Shown in pieces: positions 7,412-14,240 of a stretch of DNA of 16,099 bases. How positions within the stretch are numbered: position 1 is the first letter of the stretch; every line of letters starts with the position of its first letter. The notes under the pieces are model-generated. The model saw only the letters and a list, made by a program, of their open reading frames with translations. It did no database searches and was not told where the DNA came from. This DNA is from Bacteroidales bacterium UBA1725 (lineage in GTDB: Bacteria > Bacteroidota > Bacteroidia > Bacteroidales > UBA932). Position numbers and translations under genes: made by a program. Location of the stretch: the NCBI GenBank assembly GCA_002315815.1, contig DCIN01000033.1, positions 1 to 16,099 on the forward strand. The letters are read 5' to 3'.

Positions 7412-8311
7412 TCAAACAAGAGACCTAATCAGAGTCTCACGGTTGCCGGGCAGGAAATCGATGACCGGAACCTCTATCATCGTATAGCAACCGGGACGCT
7501 GCCTGGTGACGGCACGGGCACTCATAACAAGCACCTGACCGGTAAGCGCCGGGTTGTTTATCTTCATATTGAACTCGAAAAACTGATTGGCAGTGATACC
7601 TGAAGATCCCTCACGGACTATGTTGACCCCGTGATTCATACTGTTGTAAGGGTCTATGCTCTCAACAGCCTTGACCTCCGTCTTGTCCGAAGAGAAATAT
7701 GGGTCGGAGCATATTGCATCCCTGACCTGTTCATATTCGGCTCCATCTTCCAGAACTACATACACGAGTCTGTTGTGCACACCCTTGCCGGCGGGAAGAG
7801 TGAGGCTGAGTGCATCCTTGACACCAGACTTGGACTTCACTACCACTGTGTGCCCCATAGACCGGCCGGGACCGAAATTGGTATAGCTCTGTCCGTCAGG
7901 AGCAAGTCCGCTCAGAAGGGCACGGACTATTGAATCGCTTCCCGGGTCCCATCCAGCAGAGATGATGCTCGCAGCAGAATGTTCACGGGCGGCAGAATCC
8001 AATGTGCTGCGGAGTTCCCATATCTGAGAGTGAATATCGAAACTGTCCACAGTACTGATTCCCATCGAGAGGTACTTCAATGCGTTCTCCTCAACTTTTC
8101 TGGAAGGAGTCGCGAGTATGGCCACATCCACCTTTCCAAGTTCACGGATATCAGAAACTACATCTATATCCGCAAGTTCGGGAAATCCGTTTTTGGATGC
8201 GTCTCTTCTGACCAGACCGGCACACTCCATATCAGGTGCAAGCCTGAGAGCTTCCAGAGCATATCTGCCGATATTGCCGTAACCTACTATCGCTGTTCTA
8301 ATCTTTTCCAT
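7412..8311 (-). CDS. ddh: meso-diaminopimelate dehydrogenase, type II-like (EC 1.4.1.16)
   Basis: I place the start at the ATG at 8311, giving 299 residues beginning MEKIRTAIVGYGNIGRYALEA. The frame is open further upstream, but that stretch overlaps dapF and is low-complexity. The enzyme catalyses NADPH-dependent reductive amination of tetrahydrodipicolinate straight to meso-DAP in the cytoplasm. The Rossmann motif GYGNIGR is at 10-16. Other landmarks are VDSFDIH at 88-94, SAGWDPGSDS at 118-127, TNFGPGRSMGHT at 144-155, and the C-terminal NNPALTGQV and RQRPGCYTMIEVPVIDFLPG blocks. From memory, these blocks and the 299-residue length resemble the Symbiobacterium thermophilum (type II) enzyme more than the longer Corynebacterium type. 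It lies 22 bp after dapF and is the last DAP gene before a 65-bp gap. Confidence 0.93.
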   Translation of the reverse strand: MEKIRTAIVGYGNIGRYALEALRLAPDMECAGLVRRDASKNGFPELADIDVVSDIRELGKVDVAILATPSRKVEENALKYLSMGISTVDSFDIHSQIWELRSTLDSAAREHSAASIISAGWDPGSDSIVRALLSGLAPDGQSYTNFGPGRSMGHTVVVKSKSGVKDALSLTLPAGKGVHNRLVYVVLEDGAEYEQVRDAICSDPYFSSDKTEVKAVESIDPYNSMNHGVNIVREGSSGITANQFFEFNMKINNPALTGQVLVMSARAVTRQRPGCYTMIEVPVIDFLPGNRETLIRSLV

Positions 8312-8333
8312 TATATTGAGAATTATTATGTTT

Positions 8334-9161
8334 TTATTCAATTTCACCCTCGAAAAGAGTCGGTCCGGTAAGCCATACTCCTGAAAAATCTCCTCTATCA
8401 TTTCTGCGGAACTCCACTTCAAGGCTATCCTGCCTGGTGAATACTGTAACGGTAGAGAAAGGTAATGGTGAGGATGGCAAAGGAGAGATTGGTGAAGGAG
8501 AGATTGGTGAAGGTGAGACGACGGATGCGGCAAGTGCCGCCGCCACGGCTCCTGTACCACAGGCAAGAGTCTCAGATTCAACTCCTTTCTCGTAGGTACG
8601 TATCTTCAATCCTCCTCCGGGTAAAGTCTGGACGAAATCCACATTAACCCCCACAGGGGCGAATTCCGGCCTCAGGCGCAATTCTCTGCCCCGCTTCGGG
8701 ACATCCACAGTTTCGACATCATCCACAAAAAGCACAAGGTGCCTGGCTCCGGTATCAAGCAAAAGCCCTCCACAGACACTCACCGGCTCCGTGACATCAT
8801 TCATCTGAAGACGCACGGTCTTACATTCCCCGAGATGGGAGAGAATCTCCGCCCTGTGCAGTCCATCCGGAGCCTCGAAAATATAATCCCGTGAATGGAA
8901 GGGTTTGACTCCAAGATAATCTGCGAACGCCACAATGCATCTCCCTCCGTTACCGCACATCATCCCGCCGGAACCGTCAGAATTGAAATATTCCATTCGG
9001 AAATCCGCCTTACGTGAATTATCCAGCACCATCAGGGCATCGGTCCCATTCAGCATACAGAAGGTATGTACGAAGTCTGGTTTCCTGAATCTGGATACGT
9101 CCAGATTGCGACCGTCCACGACCACGAAAGTGTTGCCGGCACCGGAATATCTGTAGAGCAT
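8334..9161 (-). CDS. dapF: diaminopimelate epimerase (EC 5.1.1.7) with a Ser-Pro repeat insertion
   Basis: The 275-residue cytoplasmic epimerase interconverts LL- and meso-DAP. Both catalytic cysteines are present: Cys69 in MMCGNGGRC and Cys201 in ETLACGTGAVA. Substrate-loop features YSGAGNTFVVVDGR (5-18) and EYFNSDGSGG (57-66) are intact. Just after the second catalytic helix, residues about 216-236 are an inserted Ser/Pro-rich stretch built on SPSPI, encoded by a tandem 15-bp DNA repeat, where relatives have a short loop. The fold on both sides looks intact (VTVFTRQDSLEVEF follows), so I expect an active enzyme. The start at 9161 is backed by an AGGGAGGG Shine-Dalgarno-like stretch 7 bp upstream. 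The gap to dapA is 38 bp and to ddh 22 bp. Confidence 0.93.
   Translation of the reverse strand: MLYRYSGAGNTFVVVDGRNLDVSRFRKPDFVHTFCMLNGTDALMVLDNSRKADFRMEYFNSDGSGGMMCGNGGRCIVAFADYLGVKPFHSRDYIFEAPDGLHRAEILSHLGECKTVRLQMNDVTEPVSVCGGLLLDTGARHLVLFVDDVETVDVPKRGRELRLRPEFAPVGVNVDFVQTLPGGGLKIRTYEKGVESETLACGTGAVAAALAASVVSPSPISPSPISPLPSSPLPFSTVTVFTRQDSLEVEFRRNDRGDFSGVWLTGPTLFEGEIE
8480..8516 (-). repeat. in-frame tandem 15-bp repeat inside dapF
   Basis: On the plus strand AAGGAGAGATTGGTG occurs at 8480-8494 and again at 8495-8509, followed by a partial copy AAGGTGA; a degenerate related stretch (GGTAATGGTGAGGATGGC) lies at 8461-8478. On the coding strand each unit encodes the five residues of the SPSPI motif. 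Because the unit is five codons, changes in copy number would keep the reading frame. Confidence 0.85.
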
Positions 9162-9168
9162 TGTCTGT

Positions 9169-9176
9169 CCCTCCCT
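9169..9176 (-). promoter_or_regulatory. strong Shine-Dalgarno-like site for dapF
   Basis: On the minus strand AGGGAGGG ends 7 bp before the dapF ATG (9161). Most genes in this window lack such a site, as is usual in Bacteroidota, so this one stands out and supports the chosen start. Confidence 0.5.
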
Positions 9177-9199
9177 GTTTTATTCGGTACACCTGACTG

Positions 9200-10072
9200 T
9201 CATCTCCCCGCAAGCAGGGATTTCATAAGGCTGAAAGTAGGCTCGGCAGGATACGATAGTGGCAGACGCACATCGGCCTCCATCAGGCCCAGAATATTCA
9301 TTCCGGCCTTTACAGGGATGGGATTGCTTTCCACAAAGCAGGCCTTGAAAATCGGGGACAGGGTGGATTCGATGGCACGCGCTTTTACGAAATCGCCGTC
9401 CAGAGCCGCAGCCGTCATCGCTGACACTTCGGCCGGCAGAAGATTGGAGGCTACTGAGATGACTCCACCGGCACCCACTTCCATTATATCCAGAGTCATA
9501 TCGTCATCTCCACTGAGCACGGTAAAGCCTTCGGGAGATTCCTTGATTATCTCCGCTATCTGGTCGAATTTTCCGGATGCTTCCTTGGTGGCCACGATGT
9601 TCTCCACATCACGGGCAAGTCTCAGACAGGTCTGCGCAGTCATATTGGCACCTGTACGTCCCGGCACATTGTAAATAACCACAGGCTTGTCGGTTGATTC
9701 TGCTATCTTCTTGAAGTACAGGTACTGTCCTTCCTGGGTAGGTTTGTTGTAGAAAGGTACCACGACCAGCCAGGCATCGACTCCGTAAGGCTCAAGCAGT
9801 CTTATGTTGTCCAACGTAGCCGGTACAGAATTGGAACCGCAGCCCACTACAACCGGGAGTCCTCCGCAATGCTCGTGGGTAAGCCTGAGCAGTTCTGTCT
9901 TTTCTTCGCGGGACAGGGAAGGAGTCTCTCCTGTAGTTGCGAGTGCAACCAGAAAATTCACTCCGGAAGCAACCTGCCTGTCCACAGCCGCAACATACGC
10001 GGCATAGTCCACACCGCCGTCTGAAAGGAACGGAGTAACGAGCGCCGTTCCACAACCTTTAAGCTCTGTCAT
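9200..10072 (-). CDS. dapA: 4-hydroxy-tetrahydrodipicolinate synthase (EC 4.3.3.7)
   Basis: The 290-residue TIM-barrel aldolase condenses pyruvate with aspartate-4-semialdehyde, the first step committed to DAP/lysine. The Schiff-base lysine is Lys163 in ATKEASG. Tyr134 sits in VVIYNVPGRT (131-140) together with the substrate-binding Arg139. The TTGE loop is at 46-49, and VVPFYNKPTQEG is at 104-115. Length and motifs are those of the normal family. The ATG overlaps the dapB stop by four bases (ATGA on the minus strand, 10069-10072), so it is translationally coupled to DapB, the enzyme acting on its product. Confidence 0.97.
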   Translation of the reverse strand: MTELKGCGTALVTPFLSDGGVDYAAYVAAVDRQVASGVNFLVALATTGETPSLSREEKTELLRLTHEHCGGLPVVVGCGSNSVPATLDNIRLLEPYGVDAWLVVVPFYNKPTQEGQYLYFKKIAESTDKPVVIYNVPGRTGANMTAQTCLRLARDVENIVATKEASGKFDQIAEIIKESPEGFTVLSGDDDMTLDIMEVGAGGVISVASNLLPAEVSAMTAAALDGDFVKARAIESTLSPIFKACFVESNPIPVKAGMNILGLMEADVRLPLSYPAEPTFSLMKSLLAGR

Positions 10073-10731
10073 AGTATCAAATCCTTGAATTCGTGAACAC
10101 CTGTCAAACCTTCTGTCAAAAGGGCCGCAGCGACCGCACCCTCGGCGAAACCCTCGCGTGAGAAGGCCTCGTGAGTGAAACTGAGCCTGTCCACTGAGGA
10201 CAGAAACTCTGCCGTATGAGTTCCGGGCACCTCTCCTATGCGCTGAGATTCTATCTGAGGCTCTATGCCCAGAGTGTCTGTGATTATCCTGCCTACAGAT
10301 TTGGCTGTACCGCTTGGTGCGTCAAGCTTGTGAATATGATGTATTTCCTCCACTTTGGGAGTATAGCCCTGTCCCTTGAGCACCTCGCAGACCCTCTGCA
10401 CGGCGGCAAAGAAGGCATTGACTCCGATGGAGAAATTGGATGCCCAGACAAGAGGGGTTCCAGCCTCAGCAAACGCCCCGAAGACCTCGTCCTTGATGTC
10501 ATACCATCCTGTGGTTCCAACCACCACTGCCTTATACATCCCGGCCATTGTACGGAAGTTGGCACGGAATGCGTCAGGCGTGGTGAAATCTATGCAGACA
10601 CACTCCGCAGCAAGTTCGCGGGAGACTCCGCACACATCCTCCGTGGCACAGGCCAGTTCTATCCCCCGCCTTTCAAGCACGGTCTCGATGATATGTCCCA
10701 TCTTGCCGTAGCCACTGATTATCACCTTCAT
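10069..10731 (-). CDS. dapB: 4-hydroxy-tetrahydrodipicolinate reductase (EC 1.17.1.8), compact form
   Basis: The 220-residue reductase makes tetrahydrodipicolinate from the DapA product using NAD(P)H. The nucleotide-binding motif is GYGKMG at 7-12. DFTTP at 48-52, GTTGW at 73-77 and SNFSIGVN at 98-105 follow. The catalytic and substrate-binding block EEIHHIHKLDAPSGTA at 128-143 carries the His pair and Lys135. It is shorter than the usual 240-270 residues because the segment between the first beta-strand and DFTTP is reduced; this looks like natural compaction, not damage. It starts 6 bp after thrA and overlaps dapA by 4 bp. Confidence 0.96.
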   Translation of the reverse strand: MKVIISGYGKMGHIIETVLERRGIELACATEDVCGVSRELAAECVCIDFTTPDAFRANFRTMAGMYKAVVVGTTGWYDIKDEVFGAFAEAGTPLVWASNFSIGVNAFFAAVQRVCEVLKGQGYTPKVEEIHHIHKLDAPSGTAKSVGRIITDTLGIEPQIESQRIGEVPGTHTAEFLSSVDRLSFTHEAFSREGFAEGAVAAALLTEGLTGVHEFKDLIL

Positions 10732-10737
10732 AGCTTT

Positions 10738-12852
10738 CTATCTAATTATATCGTTGATGACTCCTGTAGCGGCCTCACGTGCGCCTTCGCCCGCTCCCTT
10801 GATGACCAGAGGAGCGGAGAATTCCTTCTTGATGACTATTACGTTTTCTGTTCCGCTTATCCAGTAGAACGGGTTGTCAGTCCCAACCAGCTGCATTTTG
10901 ATTTCCGCCTTGTAGCCTGTGCGCGATTTGGCGTCGCGGCGTATTGAAGCGACAAAACGCTGGCGTTTGTCAAGAGCGTCGAGCTCGGCCTCCCTCTTGA
11001 TGAAGTCCGGTTCCGAAGCCTCCAGCATAGAGTAGAAGTCTTCCAGTGAGCAGTTGAAGAACTCTTCGGGAAGCATAGGCGTCACTTCAACGTCCTCAGC
11101 CTCGAGAGGCACTCCGGCTTCACGGGCGAGAATGAGAAGTTTGCGCAGAGCGTCCTTGCCTTCAAGGTCGGTACGGGGATCCTGCTCAGTCAGACCGGCT
11201 ATCTGTGCCTTCTGGAGCAGTTTGGCAAAACTGTCTGTATTGGCTCCGTCATAACCCGTGATGATATGATTGAGTGTGCAGGACACCACCGCCTCTATGG
11301 AGATGAGGTCGTCATTGTAACCGGAAGAACCGGAAATCGATTCGAGTATCGGAAGAGCCGTACCCACCGTAGTGTTGTAGCGGAGAAAACAGCCGTTGCG
11401 CAATGCTGCCTGTTTCATTGCCGCATATTCCACATAGGGAACGGCGAAGGAACGGCGGTTGGAACTTACGATGTTGATTCCGGCATTCAACAGACTGACA
11501 TATTTACGGTAGATATCCTCGCTGTTGGTGCAGTCAACAAACACCGAACGCCTGGGTGCTTCGGCTATGACCCTGTCCACGAACTGCCGGTCGCTGGAGA
11601 TGCTGCACAGGCGAATCTCCTTACCTGCCCGTGTGCCTGTTCCTGCGGCGATGAAGCGTTCGAGAGATCGTCCTACAGATCCGTGTCCGGCAACATAGAC
11701 ATCCACCGCAGAAGGCTTGGCGAATTCGAAGAATTCCCTGTGCAGGGCGGCACAGGCTTGTTTTTCCACCGCCTTGCGGACTTTGAGAATAATGCAGTGA
11801 TTCTCGGAACAAGTATCTATGGCTACTATTCCGGCATCCTTGAGAGCCGTTACGGCCCGTTTCAGCGACAAGTCAACATCTATGGGACCGTCGGCCACAA
11901 GGCAGATGCACTCGTCCTCCCCGGAACTGAAATTGCTCACTCCCATCCACTCGCATATCTTGCGCTTGCCCAGATTCTCAATCGTGGTGCCCGGATTGGC
12001 GGGGTCGAAGGTGTTCTTGATGTTGATGGCTATCCCGGATGCCATCGCAGGAGCCACGGTGGGGGCATAGAGAACCTTGGCCCCGTGTTCGGCCATACAA
12101 AGAGCAGATTCGTAAGACATCTGCGGAATGGTCCTTGCGGCGGATACCGTCTTGGGATTGGTGGTCATTATTCCCGGCACGTCAGTCCATATCTGAAGTG
12201 AATCGGCTGAGGTCGCTGCGGCGAACAAAGCGGCGGAATAATCGGAACCGCCGCGGCCGAGGGTAGTCGGACAACCCTGGCTGTCACGGGCTATGAAACC
12301 GGGAGCCACGAAAATGACTGTTCCCGGTTCGGATTCCACTGCCTTCCGGATGTTGGTATAAGTAATGGTCTCTTCCACCTTGATACCATCCGTGCGTACA
12401 AGGTCACGGGAATCGAGCCACTTGACCTTGCATCCTTCGGCAAGGAACTTGGCGGCAAGTATCTTGGTGGACAGAATCTCTCCGTATGTCTGTATCTCCT
12501 GTTTCCGGGCATCGGAAATGCTTTTGTCCCCGAGGATGGAAGTGACAAGAGCATTGAGTTCATCGAATACGGTGTGCAGTTCCTCAAGCACGGCTTTTCT
12601 CTCATCTCCCGTGAATAGACGTTTGACGATGGCATCGTGACGACCGCAAAGAGCCTCAAGCAGTGAAAGACAGGAGGAGTCCCCCAGCGATGCGAGGCGG
12701 CCGGACTCAATAAGAGTGTCCGTACACCCGCTGATGGCGGAACTGATGAGGATGACCTTGTCATCATTGGAAGCGGCCTCGACAATGTCAAGGACCCTGG
12801 AGATGTTGGTGGCGCTTGCAACCGAACTCCCGCCGAACTTTAAAACCTTCAT
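10738..12852 (-). CDS. thrA: bifunctional aspartokinase / homoserine dehydrogenase, with reduced regulatory region
   Basis: The 704-residue fusion carries out aspartate phosphorylation (EC 2.7.2.4) and NAD(P)H-dependent homoserine formation (EC 1.1.1.3). The kinase domain spans about 1-300: KFGGSS at 5-10, TTLGRGGSDYSA at 196-207 and WTDVPGIMTTNP at 222-233. A short ACT-like regulatory segment covers about 305-382. The dehydrogenase begins at AGHGSVGRSL (388-397), with VDCTNSE at 439-445, YNTTVGTALPILES at 492-505, and the catalytic block DPRTDLEGKDALRKLLILARE with Asp567 and Lys571. ThrA-type fusions are usually about 810-820 residues. Compared with E. coli ThrA, roughly 80 residues are missing from the ACT region and about 30 from the Rossmann part. 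Cys525 replaces a conserved Gly in the SGT block (here SCTLNHI). It lies 26 bp after murA and 6 bp before dapB. Confidence 0.95.
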   Translation of the reverse strand: MKVLKFGGSSVASATNISRVLDIVEAASNDDKVILISSAISGCTDTLIESGRLASLGDSSCLSLLEALCGRHDAIVKRLFTGDERKAVLEELHTVFDELNALVTSILGDKSISDARKQEIQTYGEILSTKILAAKFLAEGCKVKWLDSRDLVRTDGIKVEETITYTNIRKAVESEPGTVIFVAPGFIARDSQGCPTTLGRGGSDYSAALFAAATSADSLQIWTDVPGIMTTNPKTVSAARTIPQMSYESALCMAEHGAKVLYAPTVAPAMASGIAINIKNTFDPANPGTTIENLGKRKICEWMGVSNFSSGEDECICLVADGPIDVDLSLKRAVTALKDAGIVAIDTCSENHCIILKVRKAVEKQACAALHREFFEFAKPSAVDVYVAGHGSVGRSLERFIAAGTGTRAGKEIRLCSISSDRQFVDRVIAEAPRRSVFVDCTNSEDIYRKYVSLLNAGINIVSSNRRSFAVPYVEYAAMKQAALRNGCFLRYNTTVGTALPILESISGSSGYNDDLISIEAVVSCTLNHIITGYDGANTDSFAKLLQKAQIAGLTEQDPRTDLEGKDALRKLLILAREAGVPLEAEDVEVTPMLPEEFFNCSLEDFYSMLEASEPDFIKREAELDALDKRQRFVASIRRDAKSRTGYKAEIKMQLVGTDNPFYWISGTENVIVIKKEFSAPLVIKGAGEGAREAATGVINDIIR

Positions 12853-12878
12853 TTGTATCTATACTAACCAATTGTCTC

Positions 12879-14186
12879 TTATTTTCGTGCAATACTGGCT
12901 CCTAGTGCATTCAGACGAAGGTCGATGTCTTCATATCCCCTGTCTATCTGCTCGATGTTGTCTATCTCGGAAGTTCCGCTGGCAGACATAGCGGCCAGAA
13001 GCATTGCAATTCCTGCCCTGATGTCCGGAGAAGTCATACGCCCGGCCCTCAGGTTCATCTTGTGGTCGTGACCGATAACCACGGCACGATGGGGGTCACA
13101 GAGGATTATCTGAGCACCCATATCGATGAGCTTGTCCACGAAGAACAATCTGCTTTCGAACATCTTCTGATGAATGAGCACGCTGCCCTTGCACTGCGTG
13201 GCCACCACCAGCATCACGGAAAGAAGGTCCGGGGTGAGACCGGGCCAGGGAGCGTCGGCCAGAGTCATAATTGAACCGTCCATAAACGATTCTATCTCAT
13301 AACTGTCCTGTTGTGGAACATATATGTCGTCACCTCTCTGCTCGAGTCTGACACCGAGACGGCGGAAACAATCCGGAATGATGCCCAGATTGACCCAGGA
13401 CACGTTCTTGATGGTAAGTTCACTGCGGGTAATGGCGGCGAGGCCGATGAATGAACCTACCTCAATCATATCCGGCAGAACCCTGTGCGAAGCACCGTGC
13501 AGACTGCTCACTCCGTGTATTATCAGCAGATTGGAACCTATGCCGTCAATCCTCGCCCCCATTGACACAAGAAGACCGCAGAGTTGCTGTATGTACGGCT
13601 CGCAGGCAGCGTTGTATACTGTGGTCGTGCCCGTCACGAGCACAGATGCCATTATGATGTTGGCTGTACCGGTGACCGATGCCTCGTCGAGAAGCATATA
13701 GCAACCTTTGAGCCCATATTCTGAACTGAGATGATAGGCGTGTTTATCCTGTTCATACGCACAGACAGCCCCCAGTTTTACAAATCCTGAAATATGAGTG
13801 TCCACCCTGCGCCTTCCTATCTTGTCTCCTCCGGGAGTAGGGAACCAGGCCTCGCCGAAACGGGCCAGAAGAGGACCGACAACCATCACGGAACCTCGGA
13901 GAGCGGCACAACGTCTCACGAAATCCTCACTCTTCACATATTCCAGGTCTATATTCTCCGCCTTGAAACGGTACTCTCCCTTCGCAATACGGTCCACCTT
14001 CACGCCCATAGTACGGAGGAGATCCATAAGATTCCGGACATCGAGTATTTCTGGGATATTGGATATGGTGACGGTCTCCGGAGTCAGAAGCACTGCGCTG
14101 ATGACTTCAAGTGCCTCGTTCTTGGCACCTTGCGGAGTAATACTGCCGTGCAGACAATGTCCGCCTTCTATCACAAACGAACTCAT
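12879..14186 (-). CDS. murA: UDP-N-acetylglucosamine 1-carboxyvinyltransferase with Asp in place of the fosfomycin-target Cys
   Basis: The start is the ATG at 14186, giving 435 residues beginning MSSFVIEGG, the normal MurA length. The open frame continues upstream to 14438 but only as antisense to murB. The enzyme transfers enolpyruvate from PEP to UDP-GlcNAc, the first committed step of peptidoglycan synthesis. Lys22-Asn23 are in QGAKNEAL, and GPLLARFGEA is followed by the active-site loop PTPGGDKIGRRRVDTH. In that loop the residue equivalent to E. coli Cys115 is Asp121. IDRGYEDIDLRL is near the C-terminus. Cys-to-Asp MurA enzymes are known to be active and fosfomycin-resistant. It is the first gene of the minus-strand run and divergent from murB. 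Confidence 0.96.
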   Translation of the reverse strand: MSSFVIEGGHCLHGSITPQGAKNEALEVISAVLLTPETVTISNIPEILDVRNLMDLLRTMGVKVDRIAKGEYRFKAENIDLEYVKSEDFVRRCAALRGSVMVVGPLLARFGEAWFPTPGGDKIGRRRVDTHISGFVKLGAVCAYEQDKHAYHLSSEYGLKGCYMLLDEASVTGTANIIMASVLVTGTTTVYNAACEPYIQQLCGLLVSMGARIDGIGSNLLIIHGVSSLHGASHRVLPDMIEVGSFIGLAAITRSELTIKNVSWVNLGIIPDCFRRLGVRLEQRGDDIYVPQQDSYEIESFMDGSIMTLADAPWPGLTPDLLSVMLVVATQCKGSVLIHQKMFESRLFFVDKLIDMGAQIILCDPHRAVVIGHDHKMNLRAGRMTSPDIRAGIAMLLAAMSASGTSEIDNIEQIDRGYEDIDLRLNALGASIARK

Positions 14187-14192
14187 AACCAA

Positions 14193-14200
14193 CAAATATA
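14193..14200 (-). promoter_or_regulatory. candidate -7 element for the murA-thrA-dap operon
   Basis: On the minus strand TATATTTG matches TAnnTTTG exactly, but it ends only 6 bp before the murA ATG. If it is used, the transcript would start at or next to the start codon. No good -33 element is seen at the right spacing. Confidence 0.35.
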
Positions 14201-14212
14201 GTGAAATTAGAT

Positions 14213-14220
14213 TATCTTTG
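14213..14220 (+). promoter_or_regulatory. candidate -7 element for murB
   Basis: TATCTTTG matches TAnnTTTG exactly and lies 20 bp before the murB ATG at 14241, a normal place for a promoter with a short leader. The -33 region is not convincing. Together with the minus-strand element 12 bp away, it suggests that the 54-bp gap holds divergent promoters. Confidence 0.45.
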
Positions 14221-14240
14221 TTTTCCACAAACGTCCGTTT

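Larger units (their letters stand above)
7412..14186 (-). other. putative operon murA-thrA-dapB-dapA-dapF-ddh
   Basis: Six same-strand genes are separated by 26, 6, -4, 38 and 22 bp with no terminator-like hairpin and T-run between them. Five make meso-DAP or its precursors, and the first makes the sugar precursor of peptidoglycan. The GH95 gene follows after 65 bp and may be separately controlled. Co-transcription is inferred from spacing. Confidence 0.7.

Noticed and set aside
8461..8516. CRISPR-like array
   Set aside because: The units are directly adjacent 15-bp copies without spacers and lie inside a coding region.
8312..8581. Upstream open extension of the ddh frame (90 residues)
   Set aside because: It overlaps the end of dapF, is Pro/His/Leu-rich low-complexity sequence antiparallel in character to no known domain, and the family starts at MEKIRTAIVGYGN (ATG at 8311).
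11266..12201. 311-codon ORF antisense to thrA
   Set aside because: Long, but opposite to conserved kinase and dehydrogenase motifs; its composition and lack of recognisable domains indicate a shadow frame.
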